NCBI RefSeq assembly: GCF_047511655.1
Contig: NC_133394.1
Span: 112,181,343 to 112,245,342, forward strand
Direction of reading: 5' to 3'
DNA length: 64,000 nt
Source of the DNA: Castor canadensis
Lineage: Eukaryota > Chordata > Mammalia > Rodentia > Castoridae
Positions 9,378-22,493 of the stretch are shown piece by piece (position 1 is the first letter of the stretch; every line of letters starts with the position of its first letter). The translations under genes were made by a program, and so were the position numbers. The notes under the pieces were generated by a model. It made no database searches and had not been told where the DNA came from. It worked only from the letters and a program-made list of their open reading frames with translations.

Positions 9378-11128
9378 GTAAATCGTCCCATGGGAAAGCT
9401 GTCTCAGGCCCATTTACATTTTTTATAATGGAACTAGACATAAATGAACAGTTTGTAAGTGATCTTGAAAGCTTTGTCTTGGTGAGCTAGGTTTTCCCTT
9501 CCCTTGTTCAATATTTGGAAGAATTAGCCTTGCAATGGGCATACCCAGTTACGTGAATTGCTATGTGGAGTAAATAGCCTACTTCCCGCCTCCATCGGGG
9601 TGATTACCTCAAGCCTCATTTCTCTCTTGGTCTAGAGTTTCTGGAATTCCATCAAAGACTACTTTATTTTCTTTTATATCTTCTTTCTAGATACCCATCA
9701 AAATCTATTCAACATAGATAGGGTATTGAAAGATTTCTTTGTCAGCACAGGTACTATCTTAAATTATTTAACTGAATTAAATTTTATTAGAATTTTTGTT
9801 ACAAATTAATGTCAGAGGAGAAACATGGTGGAGGTGCTCTGAATTGAATTACTGCTGTACCATATACTGTGTGAATTTATTAAGGTTCACTCATTAAAAT
9901 GGAGGCAGTAATAGTTCATTCTTTACACATTTTTTTAAAAAAAGCATATAAATTGCTGAATGTAGCATACAGAGAATAGTTAGCTGTCATTTATGACTAT
10001 TTTGGCAAATATAATAGATACTCAGATTAACAAAAAAAAAAACAGACACAGATAGCATGTAGGTAAATCATTCAGGATCTGCTTATCTCTAGGGTACAGA
10101 AGAAAGTCACCTGGGTCAGGGTGCTCAGTCAGGGTGCTCAGCAAAGAAATCAATAAAACTACTTTCTAGACCTCAGTATCCTCATAGGGAAATCAACTTT
10201 CCCTTCTAGTCTAGCCAGAGCAGTTTTAAATGTAGGATGGTCTTGATTTGTACTGGAGACTACCCCATCTGGACCAAGCATATGCTGTCAATTTCACAGT
10301 TATACAATGTTAGCATCCAGTTAGGAGATTCAATAGTATAATGTATGTTTAAGCATAAATATACTCTTAATTTGTCACTCTTTTTATCCTAGACCAAATA
10401 TAATCCTTACTTTATTAATGTAGAAGATTAAAACAGATTAGTTGCCTAAATAACTTTGAGAGTTACACAGTCTCTTAAACCTTAAGTCTGTACTGCAGCT
10501 ATTAATAACTGGGTTACATATTATTAAAAAATGACATGGCTTGAGGCCAGCCTAGGGAAAAAGTTTGCGAGACCAGTAGCTATACCCGGTGGTACTTGCC
10601 TGTATCCCAAGCTATAGGGAGGCTGAGATTGGGATGATTCAAAAAAAAAGTTTGTGAGAACCCATCTCAATTGAAAAAAGATGGAGTGGTAGCTCATCCC
10701 TGTCGTTCCAGTGACGCCAGTTGCTTTCTATACTGTGAAATCTCCAGGCCAGATTCCTTTGAAAAATGAAATTTTTGCCCAGTGTGGTATCTGTCACCTG
10801 TAATTCCACCACTCAAGAGGCTGAGAGCAGGAGGATCGTGAATTAGTTCACAGACAGCCTGGTCTGTATAGTGAGACCCTGTGTTAAAACAAACAAATGG
10901 CTTATTTTGGGTTTTGGCACCAAAAAAAAGGGAGGAAGAGAGGGGAAAAAAAGATAAAGTTTTGTTATGCTTTCAGAAAGAGAGAAAGCTTTATAAGTAT
11001 TTTCCAAAAGTAGAATTTTTAAGTTAGAGAGTAAAAATGAGATTTTAGAGATCTAGTTATTTGAGTTAATCTGTGTGGACAGTATAAAGGGGTAAAGCAA
11101 TGTTGCATAATCCATTTGGTTTTTTTAG
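9378..11128 (+). other. CLOCK: CLOCK intron before the last coding exon
   Basis: Mostly unassigned AT-rich sequence from 9378 to about 10535, then diverged B1-like SINE pieces at about 10540-10897. The acceptor is tttttttag. Confidence 0.85.
10540..10897 (+). repeat. Diverged B1-like SINE pieces (two or three)
   Basis: ggcttgaggccagcctaggg, ggtacttgcctgtatcccaa with ggaggctgagattgggatga, and a separate unit gtcacctgtaattccaccac .. agtgagaccctgtgttaaaa. Boundaries between units are uncertain. Confidence 0.65.
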
Positions 11129-11293
11129 ACTTCTAGGTTGCTCCATGGGAGTCCTTCAACTCAGCTTATCCTCTCTGCTGCATTTCCACTACAACAGAGC
11201 ACCTTCCCTCCATCACATCACCAGCAACAGCAGCAACTTAGTCGGCATAGGACTGACAGCTTAACTGATCCTTCCAAGGTTCAACCACAGTAG
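11129..11293 (+). CDS. CLOCK: CLOCK last coding exon and stop codon
   Basis: Phase-0 exon after ttttttag. The frame starts [19 protein letters not shown], contains [19 protein letters not shown] and ends DPSKVQPQ followed by TAG at 11291-11293. The C-terminal DPSKVQPQ is the conserved CLOCK terminus. The His/Gln stretch before LSRHRTDS is shorter here (SHH then five Gln) than the HHQQHQSQ-type stretch I recall in human, suggesting a small in-frame deletion. Confidence 0.97.
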   Translation, partial: TSRLLHGSPSTQLILSAAFPLQQSTFPPSHHQQQQQLSRHRTDSLTDPSKVQPQ

Positions 11294-14200
11294 CACACAT
11301 GCTTCCTTCCTCTCTGATGCCAGGGAAGGAAGGAGATGGCCTGTAAGGAGTTGCTCAGATAACATGAAGACAGAAGGAAAAGTTCCAGCAGTTTCATGGG
11401 ATATAGTATCCAGTGCTGTTGTTCCTGGAATTAGTTGGTAGGAAAAATGCTACCTAGTGCTACTACCAACTAGCAGGAGATGATCATAGGGACATAGCCA
11501 ATTCTGACAGTGTTTCCGTCATCTGGATACTTTTTGATGGACAAGGAGTATACTGCCAAATTTAAGAAGCTCAGCTGAGATAACCTCTAGGGAATCAGAA
11601 AGGCACTAGCAATGTTAGTAACTTTTAGTGGCTCTGTGCCTGGTATCAAGTGTTAACAGAGGACATACCACTGCCGTGTCAGGGGTTTGCTTACAATGAT
11701 GCCATGAAGATAGTCCAGTAGTTAGTAGTTCTCTCCCCCACCCCAACCTCTCCCTCTTCAGATAATGATGGAACAGTAATTACTTTCGGAATGTTGTGTG
11801 AGTTTAAATTCTTTATGTACAGATGCTGTAAAAATATGTATGTCTGGATGAAGGAGAGAAAGCAAACACTCTATATGCTGCATGAAAGCATTATCTCTTC
11901 CTTAATAGGTATGAGTACATTTCATTAGAGTTTCACACCTTGTAAAAACTGATACAGCCTCTGTTTTTCCTTTTGTTTACAACATAATACTGTCTATTCA
12001 CTTTTCCGGGGCACAAGTCTTTTTGTTCGTACTTTAGCTGTGATGTCACAGTTTGTTCAGTGAGCTATGATGTGCTGCTGGGAATGAATTTTTTCAGGTT
12101 AAATTATTAATACAACAGGATTTTCACGTTACTCAAAAAATCCCTCATTTCATTATTTTTCAATTATGTTTGAAAATGGGATTTGCACTGCTTTATTTTA
12201 GATGATTGGGAGTTTGATCACATATTTTGATACATTTCATTGTTGGAAATATTTATGTAAATGTTTTTCAACAAGCCTGAAAGTAATGTCAAGAATGTTT
12301 CAGTTATAGGAGTAAAGTTTGCACACAAAACATTTTAGGCACTTTTTAACATTCTCAGTTGTGGGAATTTTAACTTTTAGCATTTGTTCAAATCTTTTTA
12401 TTATCCTTCACAATTTCAGTGCTTCTTTTAGTCAGAAATGATTCAGGGTTATTTGGGGGGTGGGGAACAACCCATAGTGCCTTGATTTGAATTCAGGTGA
12501 TAACTCACCATCTTGAACTCATTGTTCGGTTTCAGTAGCAGTTTTGAAACCTTAGTGCATTTTTAACAGCATGAAGGTGTCAATGTCATCATTCTCCTGA
12601 GTTCCCATGAAGACTGCTACAAACCTCTTGATCTGGGATACAAATAATTTAGAAATAAAAGAGAACAGTCTAATATTACCACAACTATTAATGTGATCCA
12701 AAAATTGTTTTCTAAATCAGTATCTTTCTTTAAAGGTAAATAGTCATTTAAGAATTACCAGTAAGTATTTGCTCAATATGATCTTGACATTGTTATCCAA
12801 AAGGGGTAGAAACTGGTTTTACCCTCATTACTCATAGAATATTGTAATTCACATGCTTTCTAAACATGGACTAAGATTTCACCTGGCAATACTGTATCCT
12901 AAAGGTAATAAGTTCCAACACAAGTTATATACATTTTAAAAACATTTTTTAGATTTTATGGTACTAATAATGAAATTTACAATTATAGAACAAAAGGTTA
13001 GTGGAAAATATCTGTAATATAAAAACTACTGAGAAAAGGGAGGACAAGTATAATAAATTAGAATTGATCTTAAAAGAAAATGTATATCAGAGATGAGGCT
13101 GCTAAGCAAAGGTTTTGAGCACTGAAAATAACAGACTGCAGAATTGCTAGATGAAGGGCTTTGCGGAATGCTGAGTTGGTTCTTTGCCCTCAGCTTTGCC
13201 ATCATCCTTAAGGGATATCTTTGTTTTCTGTCAAAACAAAACTATATGTGGCCACAATTAAATTAGGAGAGTATAATGTTGGGGAAAAAAAAAAGAAAAT
13301 TGGTACATACCCTTCTACAAAAGAAGTGAGATGCCAGCCAGTATTTGACATATCATGGGAGTTCTTCTAGCTGAATGATCACCCAGAAGAGTTTCCTGAC
13401 ATTCCATTGTCAAGAACAGTTGTTGGAACTTGTGTGTACTACTTGAGTATCATACATATGCACAGCAAAACTGATGTAAAAATGCAGCAGCAACATTGCT
13501 TTTCTCCTTTTCCAAACTGCCTTTCTCAACCTTATGTATCTGAGTTGTGCCTCATTTATTTATTGGCAATACAGTGATAAGGAGTTAGCTAACAAAAAGA
13601 TACGAAAAAACTAAGTAGTACCCCTCTAAAAAAATGAACTGTGAATACTCTGTACTTAACAAAAGCAAAGCGTAAGACAAGCCACAAGGTAAATTGGTAA
13701 GCTATTTGCTTACTCACATTTTCCTACCCCAGCCCCTTCAAATATTTTCCTCTTCACAAAGATGGAGAGGAAATTCAAATTTACTTCATAATTTCTATTC
13801 TTCACAGCTTACCTTTTTCCTGAAAGTAAATAGTCGCTAATTTGAAAGGAGCAGTTAGCTGCTAACTTTGCTGTCAGTGTGGAGAGTTGTGTTAGAAGAG
13901 CTACCCCCCTTTTCTTCTGGCCTCCCTTGAACTGGAACAGTCTTCTCTCCCTTGAGACTTGAGCATTCAGAGAAGTTTTAGCAGTTGCCTGTTTTTCATG
14001 CATTTCTGTCGCCAGAGTTCTTAGTTAAAATCCCAGATCTAAGTCATGAAAAGATACCAATGGGGAACACCCTTCAGCTTCTTAAAAATCTAACCTTTCC
14101 CTTGCTTGACTCTCACAGGGATTCAGTTCTTAAAAACATTGTGTCCTGGTGGTGCTTTTTAGGTAAGAAACTCGAGGTAAAGGACAGATGCTAGTTGCTC

Positions 14201-17200
14201 TGTAATTTGTTTCCTTGCTTTGGACTTCTATGGTGTGGGTTGAGTCTGTGTTGGTTAACTAATACAAGTGAGAAGAGCAAGGACTAACAGAGAGTGGTGT
14301 CAAATCAGAAACTAAACACTATACAAGTGCTCCATTGTTTTGAGTGGAAAATATGGAAGGAGATACAAATAAATACTACAGTTCAGGCTCCACACTCCAA
14401 CCTAAATTCAGGGGGTAATTTTTTTAGTGTTGTGCTCTACTTTGTCACTTGGCTATGGCTTAGGAATGTACTAGTAATAAAAGGATGCCAGTGACTTTGA
14501 ATGGCTTGTTATAGAATAACAGTGCAGAATAGTGAACGTGTTTGATTCTTTAGATGTGTGGTAGTTGTTGGTCATTGCCTTAAAGCAGTCTCTTGAAGTC
14601 AGGCGTACTGAAGCAGTCCAGCTCTATAAAGGGCATTGGGTTGAAGAATGATGACCCTTGTTCAAGAAGCCTTAGAAAGGGACCCTTAAAATGGTAGTCT
14701 ATCAAGGTGGAGATGCTTTTCATCTGGGTATCACTTTGCTTAAAAATGTTTCCACTACATCGAAGCAAACTTTTTAAGTGGGTGCAGATGACATTTTACT
14801 TTCATATTTCTTTTTTTTTTTTTTTCCTATTTCTTTGGTGAAGAAATAGGAATAGTGAAGAAATAGAAATAGTGAAGGTTTGTTGCTGAAGATTTGTGTA
14901 AAACTCATTCAAGTCTACATTTCCAATATCTGTGGCTCTGTTCTTAGTCCCAAGGAGTCTGTATTGGAAGGTTTAAACACTGGATATTAATATTGCTGAG
15001 TGTGTCTAGCCAGGAGTTAAGCTGGTTGGAACTTTTCAGTGGTGGAGAACACATAGCACAAGGCACTTGCCATTTTAATAGTGATTGGAGAAAGAGACCT
15101 TTTAAGTTTGTCTGGATTGGGTGAGCATTCTTCTAAAAGGAGCTTCTGAAGTAATTGCAAAGGAAAAGAGTTGACTATTTTTATAGCATATTTAATATAT
15201 TTGTATATAACTGAGTATAGTAGGAATCCTCCACATACCTCCCACTTTTCTAATTTCCTTCTCCTTTTGCCATAGCCCTAGTATAGCCTCATCCACATGG
15301 GTAATGTGCCTATTGTCAGCCTACCAAAAGATAGTGCTGCTGCTTTTTCAGACAGGTGAGATCAGACTCTCATGCCTGGGGATCCTTTATGGGAGGAATA
15401 GCACACATTTAAACAACATACCACAGTCTAAAATCATTTTGAAATGTAACAAGCACTTTATTGCAATTATTCATTTTGATACAGTTTATTATCTTAGGCA
15501 TTAACTATTTCTAAAGGATCCCCAAATCATCACTTAGGTGAAATTATGACACATTTCTGAGAAATGTTTAGATCCAGTGAACCGTAGAAGGTTTATGGGA
15601 GTGATTTCAAAGTAGCCAAATGAACTCTGATTTTTATTTTGAATGTGGTAGAGTCAAGAGATTGTGGATGCCTAGTTCATTTAAACACTATTGTAAACCT
15701 ATCTTGCCTATTGTGTGGACACCAAAAGAGACCAATGAGCCTGTTTTATTTTCAGAGGTCTAGGAAAATTGCATCTGTGTGAGTAGATATACAGAACTAA
15801 TCTAAAAGTGACTGGTAGTAATATTTTAGAATACGGTAATTTCAGGAATTATTCTGAGTGTTTTAAATGTGCCCTGAAATGTTGGCATGTCATTTCAGTG
15901 TTTCCATTTGAATTGCTCTTGTAACTTTTTTTTGCACAAAAAGGACTGAGAAAAAGACTGCTTTGGTTGAAGAAGAGAGTATAATTTGGTCTCATTTTTA
16001 ATGTCTCCGGTAGAAACACTGGGGATGAATTTTGTTGATATAGTTATTAATTCAGGATATTTAAAACAGTGTTGAACAGCTCACAAGAAACTAAGCAAAC
16101 TTGGATATTTAAAAATTAAAATACTTTCTTTCCATGTGACTCTTTTGCATAGTTTTTTCCCCCCATTGCCATAACTTACACTACATTCCTTATTTTTCTT
16201 AAATACTTTGCAGGTTTTGTTTTGAGTATTTTAACAATATTTTATAGAATGCCTCCTGGGTTTTCCCAGGGAAACATTCTTTAGTGAAGTAAGATAGTTA
16301 CATAGTTTCTGAAGAGACTATTAAGTGAAATACCATCACCACCACCAGCAAACACTGAGGTGCTGCATTAAGTGACAATCAAAATAGTAAGTATTTAAGA
16401 ACATCTAGAAAGTATTGAAAGAAGCAGTTGCTTTGAAAGCAGTTCTCTGGGGTTGAATGAAAATGGCTAAATGTATTTATATTTTTAAATATCTTTGCAT
16501 TGTTTTCTTTCTCATCAGTGATTTCAGTGTCATGTGTTTAATTTGTGATTTTCTGTTTGCATCATTATCGTGTGCTTGGAGAACTGGCTGTTATTTGGGA
16601 TACTCACAAAGCCCTCTTACTGACTGGACAATCCGAATCTGTTCACCTTAGGATGGCAGTGAAGGGCCCGTATCCACGTGCCCCTGCATCTGCCTCCTGC
16701 TCGCAGCTGATTTAAGAAAAGATATAAAAAGGTAACTCCTTATAGCTCTGCTTCACGTAACGCTAACCTTTTTCTAGTTTCACTTGTTGCCTTCTCTATT
16801 TTATGGTTACTTCCCCAGCACAGCCAAAGGCCAGTATGACAGAACTAGTGGCACATTTGCCTCTGTTTTACCCATTTGGGAAAATGTTATTAAAACAGTT
16901 AGCATCTCTTCTAACAGTTGTCATTGTCATATCCATATTAAAGTCTTTAAATATAGATGGAACAATATATATACAATGAAAACTATTACAAAAGCTTGGT
17001 GTCATATAGTTGTAGTCTTCTGAAAACAAAACAAAAACCAAACCTCCACACACAGCAGAGCTTCAACATCTGAAGCCTAGATCTCCTTCCTGTCCATTGC
17101 ATTGGAACATAATCCTTCACTGTAAGCTTGGGAATCCCACAGGCAAAGGTACAGCTCACACACAGGGATTCCTTAGACAATGGTAATAAAAACACTGTCA

Positions 17201-18440
17201 ATCAGAGGTTGGATGTGATGATGTAAAAAATGTTTTAACTCTGAGGATTAAATTGAAGATAGGCTATTTTCACATGTACGCTTTTAAATCTTAAGAAACA
17301 AACTGTGACATCACTTTACGAAATGACATTCAGATGTTCTGTGTATTTTTTGAGTTGGCTTGTACTGGTCCAAGTTGACTGCTGGCAATGGTTGTGCCAT
17401 TTCTAAGAAGTTAAGATGTAGGAAAAGCTATGTTATCAAACTAATGTACAACTAGACAATCATCTCCAAGCAAAAAAAAATAAAATCGAGGAAATGTCTT
17501 TAAAAAAAAAAAAAAAAGTCATCCAGAAGAGCTCTGAACTCTATTTTAGCATGGTTTAAGTTGGGGAAGGGCCTCAGTATGGCACTTTATTCTTATGTAA
17601 AGGTTGAAGCCCAAAGAGAAGTTACATTAGTGTGTGTTGAAACCAGATAGTGCAAAAAAAAAAAAAGGTTTTATCTTTGTAAATTTTTGTCAACTCAGTT
17701 GGTAGTTGTAAAAACATGCACCAAACTCTTTCTAATGTTCTGTGTGGTTCCTAGCTCGTTGTTCTTGACATTGCTGTCCTTACTGCTTGGTTCTGGGTTT
17801 AAGTAAAACAGTAGATGCAAGCCCATCAAGTCTTACTTCCCAAAGGATGGAGCTATAAATGGCTACTATTCTTTGAATAAAAATACCTTTATTTCCCTAA
17901 AGCAAACATCTAAATGAAATCCAAATTACTTTACAAAAATGAGATAGGCATTTTTCAGGTTTTCTGCCAAAACCCTAAATTGTTAGATGCATGAGGAATA
18001 ATGAATGGTTTTAACGGTGCTATATTAGGTTCCCTGATTTTCATGAGCTATGTTTAGAAATAGAATATTATGGATCATCGTTACCAGCTTAATATTGGCA
18101 TTTTAATTCGTTGTTACAATGGGGTACACTTGGTTTTTAAAGTTATCCTTTGAGAAGAAAGTAAAAATGTACTATTTGCCTACCTCCACTCAGGCTTCTT
18201 GCTGTATAATCGTTTTTCCAGGTTACGATGTACATAGCTCTTAAAATCTACATGTACTATTATAATGTTCTTTCCCATAGACTCTTGTAATGTATTCAAA
18301 ACCTAAAATTACAGCAAAAGAGCCAAGCAGTAGCATTGTGGGGTTTTTTGGGTTTTTTTTTTGGTAAATGTAAAAATAATTAGATCCAGACTTTGTTTCC
18401 TTCTATTTTAAAAAATAAAAATACCTCAGTGCTATGTTTT
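11294..18440 (+). other. CLOCK: CLOCK 3' UTR (end estimated)
   Basis: About 7.1 kb of AT-rich sequence downstream of the stop, almost free of recognisable repeats, which fits a long UTR under constraint. Human CLOCK mRNA also has a 3' UTR of roughly 7 kb as I recall. The proposed end follows an AATAAA at 18414. Internal AATAAA hexamers (12654, around 17875) could give shorter isoforms, and the A-rich tracts near 17471-17516 and 17655-17666 could cause oligo-dT mispriming. Reading frames inside (13809-17201) have no similarity I recognise. Confidence 0.65.
18414..18419 (+). terminator. CLOCK: Candidate distal CLOCK polyadenylation signal
   Basis: AATAAA followed within 15-30 bp by the GT/T-rich gtgctatgtttttcagt. 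An ATTAAA at 18532-18537 is an alternative. Chosen because the resulting UTR length agrees with the known long CLOCK mRNA. Confidence 0.45.
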
Positions 18441-19570
18441 TCAGTATCGCCTGCATTTCTCCAAAATTAACAACTGCTTTATAAGTGGCACATAACTTGT
18501 AAGAATCACATTTTGGATTTATAGAAAGACTATTAAATATTTTTAAATTGCTCTTAGTGACATTTTCTTTTTTTTATTCAACAGCTAGATTAGCAGCTTT
18601 TCTTTTGTAGCTTAGATCTGAATTACCAAATTCCCTTAAGTGGTTATGTCCTGCTGCAAGATTGGTGGGACTTCAGAAAGCCATGCTTGTTATTCACATA
18701 TAAGCTAGTGCTGGATCAGACTACGGGAACCAAGGTCATCAGGCTATGATGGGGCCAATGCTTTCTACAAGGAGATTCTACTACTAACAAACAATCCTCT
18801 TTGTTTATATTAAGGCAGTTATTGGGGTGTCTAACTTTACAGAAGGTGTAGTGCAGCCACTGAACCTGCAATTTCTTTGAAGCGCTTTGCTTTACCTCAT
18901 GGATATTGTTTCTCTACCCTGTAATACACACTCTCTATGGTAGAGGCCTCCTTAAAAGTTTCCAAAAATGAATTTTCTCTTCATCAAAATGTGTTACTGC
19001 GTAACTGGATAGTAGAAAGACATTTTACAGCTGAGGACTACGTTTAGGTCTTTTCTTTAGAAGGTAACCAGAGTTACTAAGCAGAGTAAGGCTGGGTAAT
19101 TAACTGGGTTCTTTCGCAGTCTCTTCAATTGTTCTGGGTCTGTTATATTCCACACAAGGAATACCTGGATATTTCTATAGACCTGGCCTTCAGATTTAAA
19201 ACAGGCTATTAATGGCATTGTTACCTCATAGGAATATGACACTTGAGTGGAGAGTACAGTTAGCAAACACTAAAGCTGCCATGAAAAAATAAGGCAGCCC
19301 TTAGCACAATGAACAATACAGGCTCTGGAAGTAAACTGCCTGGTTTGACTCCCTGTTGTTCTACCATGTCACCAATGGTAAGTTGCTTTTTTTTTTAAAC
19401 CATATGTTGGTACCTAACACCTCATAGAACTGTGAATGTTATGACAGTGTTTGAGAATGGCTCCTGTTTAGCTACATACCAGAGTCTTTATACTTAATTT
19501 AGAAGTTGATCTATAAATACTTATAATACTACTTTACTAAGTTAGTAATTCATATAATACACAAGGAAAA
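18441..19570. other. Tail-to-tail gap between CLOCK and TMEM165
   Basis: About 1.1 kb between the proposed 3' ends. It contains a MIR at about 19299-19470 and otherwise nothing I recognise. Either UTR could extend into it. Confidence 0.55.
19299..19470 (+). repeat. MIR SINE remnant
   Basis: acaggctctggaagtaaact gcctggtttgactcc .. then an insertion of T's and acctaacacctcatagaact, in the order of the MIR consensus. Confidence 0.7.
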
Positions 19571-20265
19571 CCAAGTACTGGTCACACCAATTTTATTTAC
19601 ATTGTAGCTATGTTACATTGTTTATTCAATATAGAAAAAATATGAATACATTCATAGTATTCTCTTTTAATTTGGTAATTCCACATTGTCAAATATTGAC
19701 TGTTTTTATATTGGGTGTCCTACCCAATTGAAAAAAAGAAAAAAAAAATGGACCTAGCTAACAATGGTTATTGCATCATGTTATTGATATAAATAGTAAC
19801 ACCATATTTGTCTTGGCTTATGATTAAACTACTGCTTACTAGCTCAGGGAAATATTTTTTAAAATAGAAATTAATTCAGTCTTTCTCCGAGAAAATTTTT
19901 AAGTTAAGCCTCTTAAAACACCTCAGTGACCAAGGAGAAAATTCGTTTTCTTTATGAAGGGGGTCATGCTGAAAGAAGATCAAATGGTAGATCCTACCTC
20001 ACAATGGTTCTGTATATATCAAAACAGAAATGCGGACCTATTGTTAACATAATTATGCTGGAGAAAAATCTACATGTAGGTTTCTTTTAAAAATCCACTT
20101 TGTAAATAGAATCAATGATTATCTCTTTTGGATATACTTTCATTAAGTGGGTCAAACTCACCATCAATGCTACAAAATACAATATTTTCCATTACTTTTA
20201 GTTGTAATGTACACTATGTACAGAAAATATTACCTATCTTAAGCTAAATACAGATGAACAACTTG
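19570..20265 (-). other. TMEM165: TMEM165 3' UTR (end estimated)
   Basis: AT-rich sequence immediately after the stop codon at 20266-20268, up to the AATAAA signals near 19.6 kb. No repeat recognised. Confidence 0.6.
19592..19626 (-). terminator. TMEM165: TMEM165 polyadenylation signals (two AATAAA on the minus strand)
   Basis: TTTATT on the + strand at 19592-19597 and 19621-19626 reads AATAAA on the minus strand. They lie about 640-675 bp past the TMEM165 stop, which fits the short 3' UTR of this gene. Cleavage would fall near 19570-19605. Confidence 0.6.
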
Positions 20266-20342
20266 TTAAAAACCAGAGTCAGGACTTATAAATAGTGCCG
20301 AAAATGCAAATGCCAAAAAAACGATGCCTCCTATGATTGTCA
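20266..20342 (-). CDS. TMEM165: TMEM165 exon 6 (last coding part and stop)
   Basis: Minus-strand exon after the acceptor tcttccag. It completes the split Val codon and reads VTIIGGIVFLAFAFSALF then ISPDSGF and TAA at 20268-20266. This is the last membrane segment and C-terminus of the Gdt1/TMEM165 family. Summing the six exons gives 975 nt, that is 324 residues plus stop, the human length. Confidence 0.97.
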
Positions 20343-21032
20343 CTGGAAGAGAAGAGAAAAAAGTTAAATGTAAGGCAAAATTTCTTATGTCCTGGTATTG
20401 TTGCAAAACAAATGAGAGCCAATGTAGCTGCATATTTTTCTCCCAATCTAATAAAATAACCTTGAAAGCAAATTGAACCCCATTCCTGATTCGTTAACAG
20501 TAAGAATCGGTTTCTTCTTTTTAGTACTGTTTAAAGACAATTATACTAAGTTGAGACAGAGATGACAAGCAACAGAAGAACTACTCAGTAACTCATCTTA
20601 AAATCCAATTACAAAAGAAAATGCAACAACCCCTGACTAAGGGTAATCATTTCATCTTTAAACCTCACAATCCTTTAGAACTGTGTAGACAATTTTCAGC
20701 AGAATCTTACACATGGCCTCAACCTATGATTTCCAGTCTTCACACATTTCTCATGTTGATTATTTTACTGGCTTAGAAAATATATGAACAAAAAAGCTGC
20801 TATGAATTTAACAGTGTTTTTAGATGAATTTATATTTTACTAACTAACTTCTGCACATGGAAAAGCAGTCTGTGTTTGCACTACTAGGTAACACTAAGGA
20901 CCTCTAAACAGGTGATCACTTAGATAACTGAAGCTAATACCCCGTTTCTAATTTCCCAATGACTCCAAAAAGTTAGAAATATTTGCTTTTCAATTAAAGA
21001 AAAAAAAAAAAAAAAACAAAAAAAACCCTTAC
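20343..21032 (-). other. TMEM165: TMEM165 intron 5
   Basis: 690 bp, AT-rich, with an A-rich tract at about 20997-21025 right next to the exon 5 donor. No other feature seen. Confidence 0.85.
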
Positions 21033-21138
21033 CAGTTCTGACGGAAATTTTTTGTGCTATCATTCTTCCTCCTATTACTGCCAATCCAGTGCATAAGCAG
21101 TGCCCCACTGTTCCACCCACTGCTACACCATAGGGGTC
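21033..21138 (-). CDS. TMEM165: TMEM165 exon 5 (35 codons plus one base)
   Basis: Minus strand, acceptor gcttctag, donor G|gtaagg. The frame reads DPYGVAVGGTVGHCLCTGLA then VIGGRMIAQKISVRT. This is a Gly-rich transmembrane helix and loop of the second half of the UPF0016 fold. The exon ends with the first base of a Val codon completed in exon 6. Confidence 0.97.
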
Positions 21139-21605
21139 CTAGAAGCAAATATAAATAGCAGTAATTAGCTAGTTTAAAATTATAGGTGAAACTGCCACTT
21201 GAGAAAGGTAACTGTTAAAAGCACCAAAAATGGACAACAAAGCCTAACAATTCTAAAATTCCAGGTGTAACTATGAAATTGTAATGACTGTCTAAAGGAT
21301 ACACTAAGACTAGACCTGAAAGGACAAAAACTAAAACCTTTATTGATAGTATGATTATGCTTCCTGAGAACAGAAACCCTGCTTCTTAAACTCCATGCTT
21401 TTAGCTCAGTGCTAGGAACAATGTTCATCCCAAACACATGCTACCAGGGCAAACTGGAGGCAGTCAGGTTGAGGGGATCAGCGAACATTATCCAGAAAAG
21501 ATAGCCCAGAGCAAGCAGGTTTTAGAGACAATTTACCGCAGAGCACTTCAGTTTCCACAGAGAACCAATTCAGCACGAGAGGAGTCCATAAAGATGGGAA
21601 CAAAG

Positions 21606-21690
21606 GGTTACTGGTGTAGTTCAGTGGAACAGCACTTGACTGGCATGCATAAGGTCCTGAGTTCAATTCCCAGCCATGGAGGAGTAGGGT
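21606..21690 (+). repeat. Monomeric tRNA-like SINE
   Basis: gttactggtgtagttcagtg .. aaggtcctgagttcaattcc cagcc. Confidence 0.75.
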
Positions 21691-22077
21691 TTTGGCTTTT
21701 TTTGTTTTTTTGGTGGTATAAGGGGATTGAAATTAATTTTCTAAAACCAAGTCACCCATGACAGCAGTACCCAGAGATAGCACCGGAAGCATTGCTTTCC
21801 TTAAGTTTATTTGTTCCCCGGGTATTTTAAAAGTAAACCTTTTTAAAAATTTTTCCATATTGTTAAGATGAAGAGTGATTATTCAAAGAGCTCATAGAAG
21901 TTCATAAAGAATTGAATCAGTTCTCCTCTGTCTAAATTTCCACTCAACTGCAATAAATATTTTATAAAGTAACTTCTTTAGTATAAAGAACAGAAAAACC
22001 AAAAGTCACACTTTTAAAGATCTTAGATTGTTTATCGCCAAGCTGGCATTTGATAATATTAAGACTAATTTATATCC

Positions 22078-22192
22078 TTTGTTTTTTTGACATAGGTCTC
22101 ACTATGTAGCCTAAGCTGACCTCAAACTTGTGATCATCATACCTCAGCCTCCTTAGTGCTGGGATTATAGGCATACATGACCACATGCACTT
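22078..22192 (-). repeat. B1-like SINE, inverted
   Basis: taggtctcactatgtagcct .. cctcagcctccttagtgctg ggattataggcata on the + strand, the reverse complement of B1. Confidence 0.85.
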
Positions 22193-22493
22193 CTACCAAT
22201 TTATATTCTCAACAGGCATACAAAGGAAAGTTGTAAGAATGCTAAGCCACAGAGACAACTGCCACAGCTTTATTTTGGCAAAACTAACATCAGCAAGATG
22301 AGAAAAGGGAACAAGTAAATCTGGATACAAGAGCTGTGGACTAGGAGCAAGCAGGTGGATAATTCAAAAGGCAGGTAAGATGCACAGATGTGCACAGTCT
22401 AGCTAGGGAAATAATCTCTTGGCCATTGGCTGGCCGAGCAAAGTAACATTGTATGGTTTTACTACAAAAGCAGTCTTTTCTCAAATCACTCAC

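Larger units (their letters stand above)
21139..22493 (-). other. TMEM165: TMEM165 intron 4
   Basis: Contains a tRNA-like SINE at about 21606-21690 (+) and an inverted B1-like SINE at about 22078-22192. Otherwise unique AT-rich sequence. Confidence 0.85.

Noticed and set aside
20997-21025. A-rich tract as a poly(A) tail of a retrocopy near TMEM165 exon 5
   Set aside because: It lies directly beside the exon 5 donor within a normal intron, and there is no retrocopied sequence next to it.
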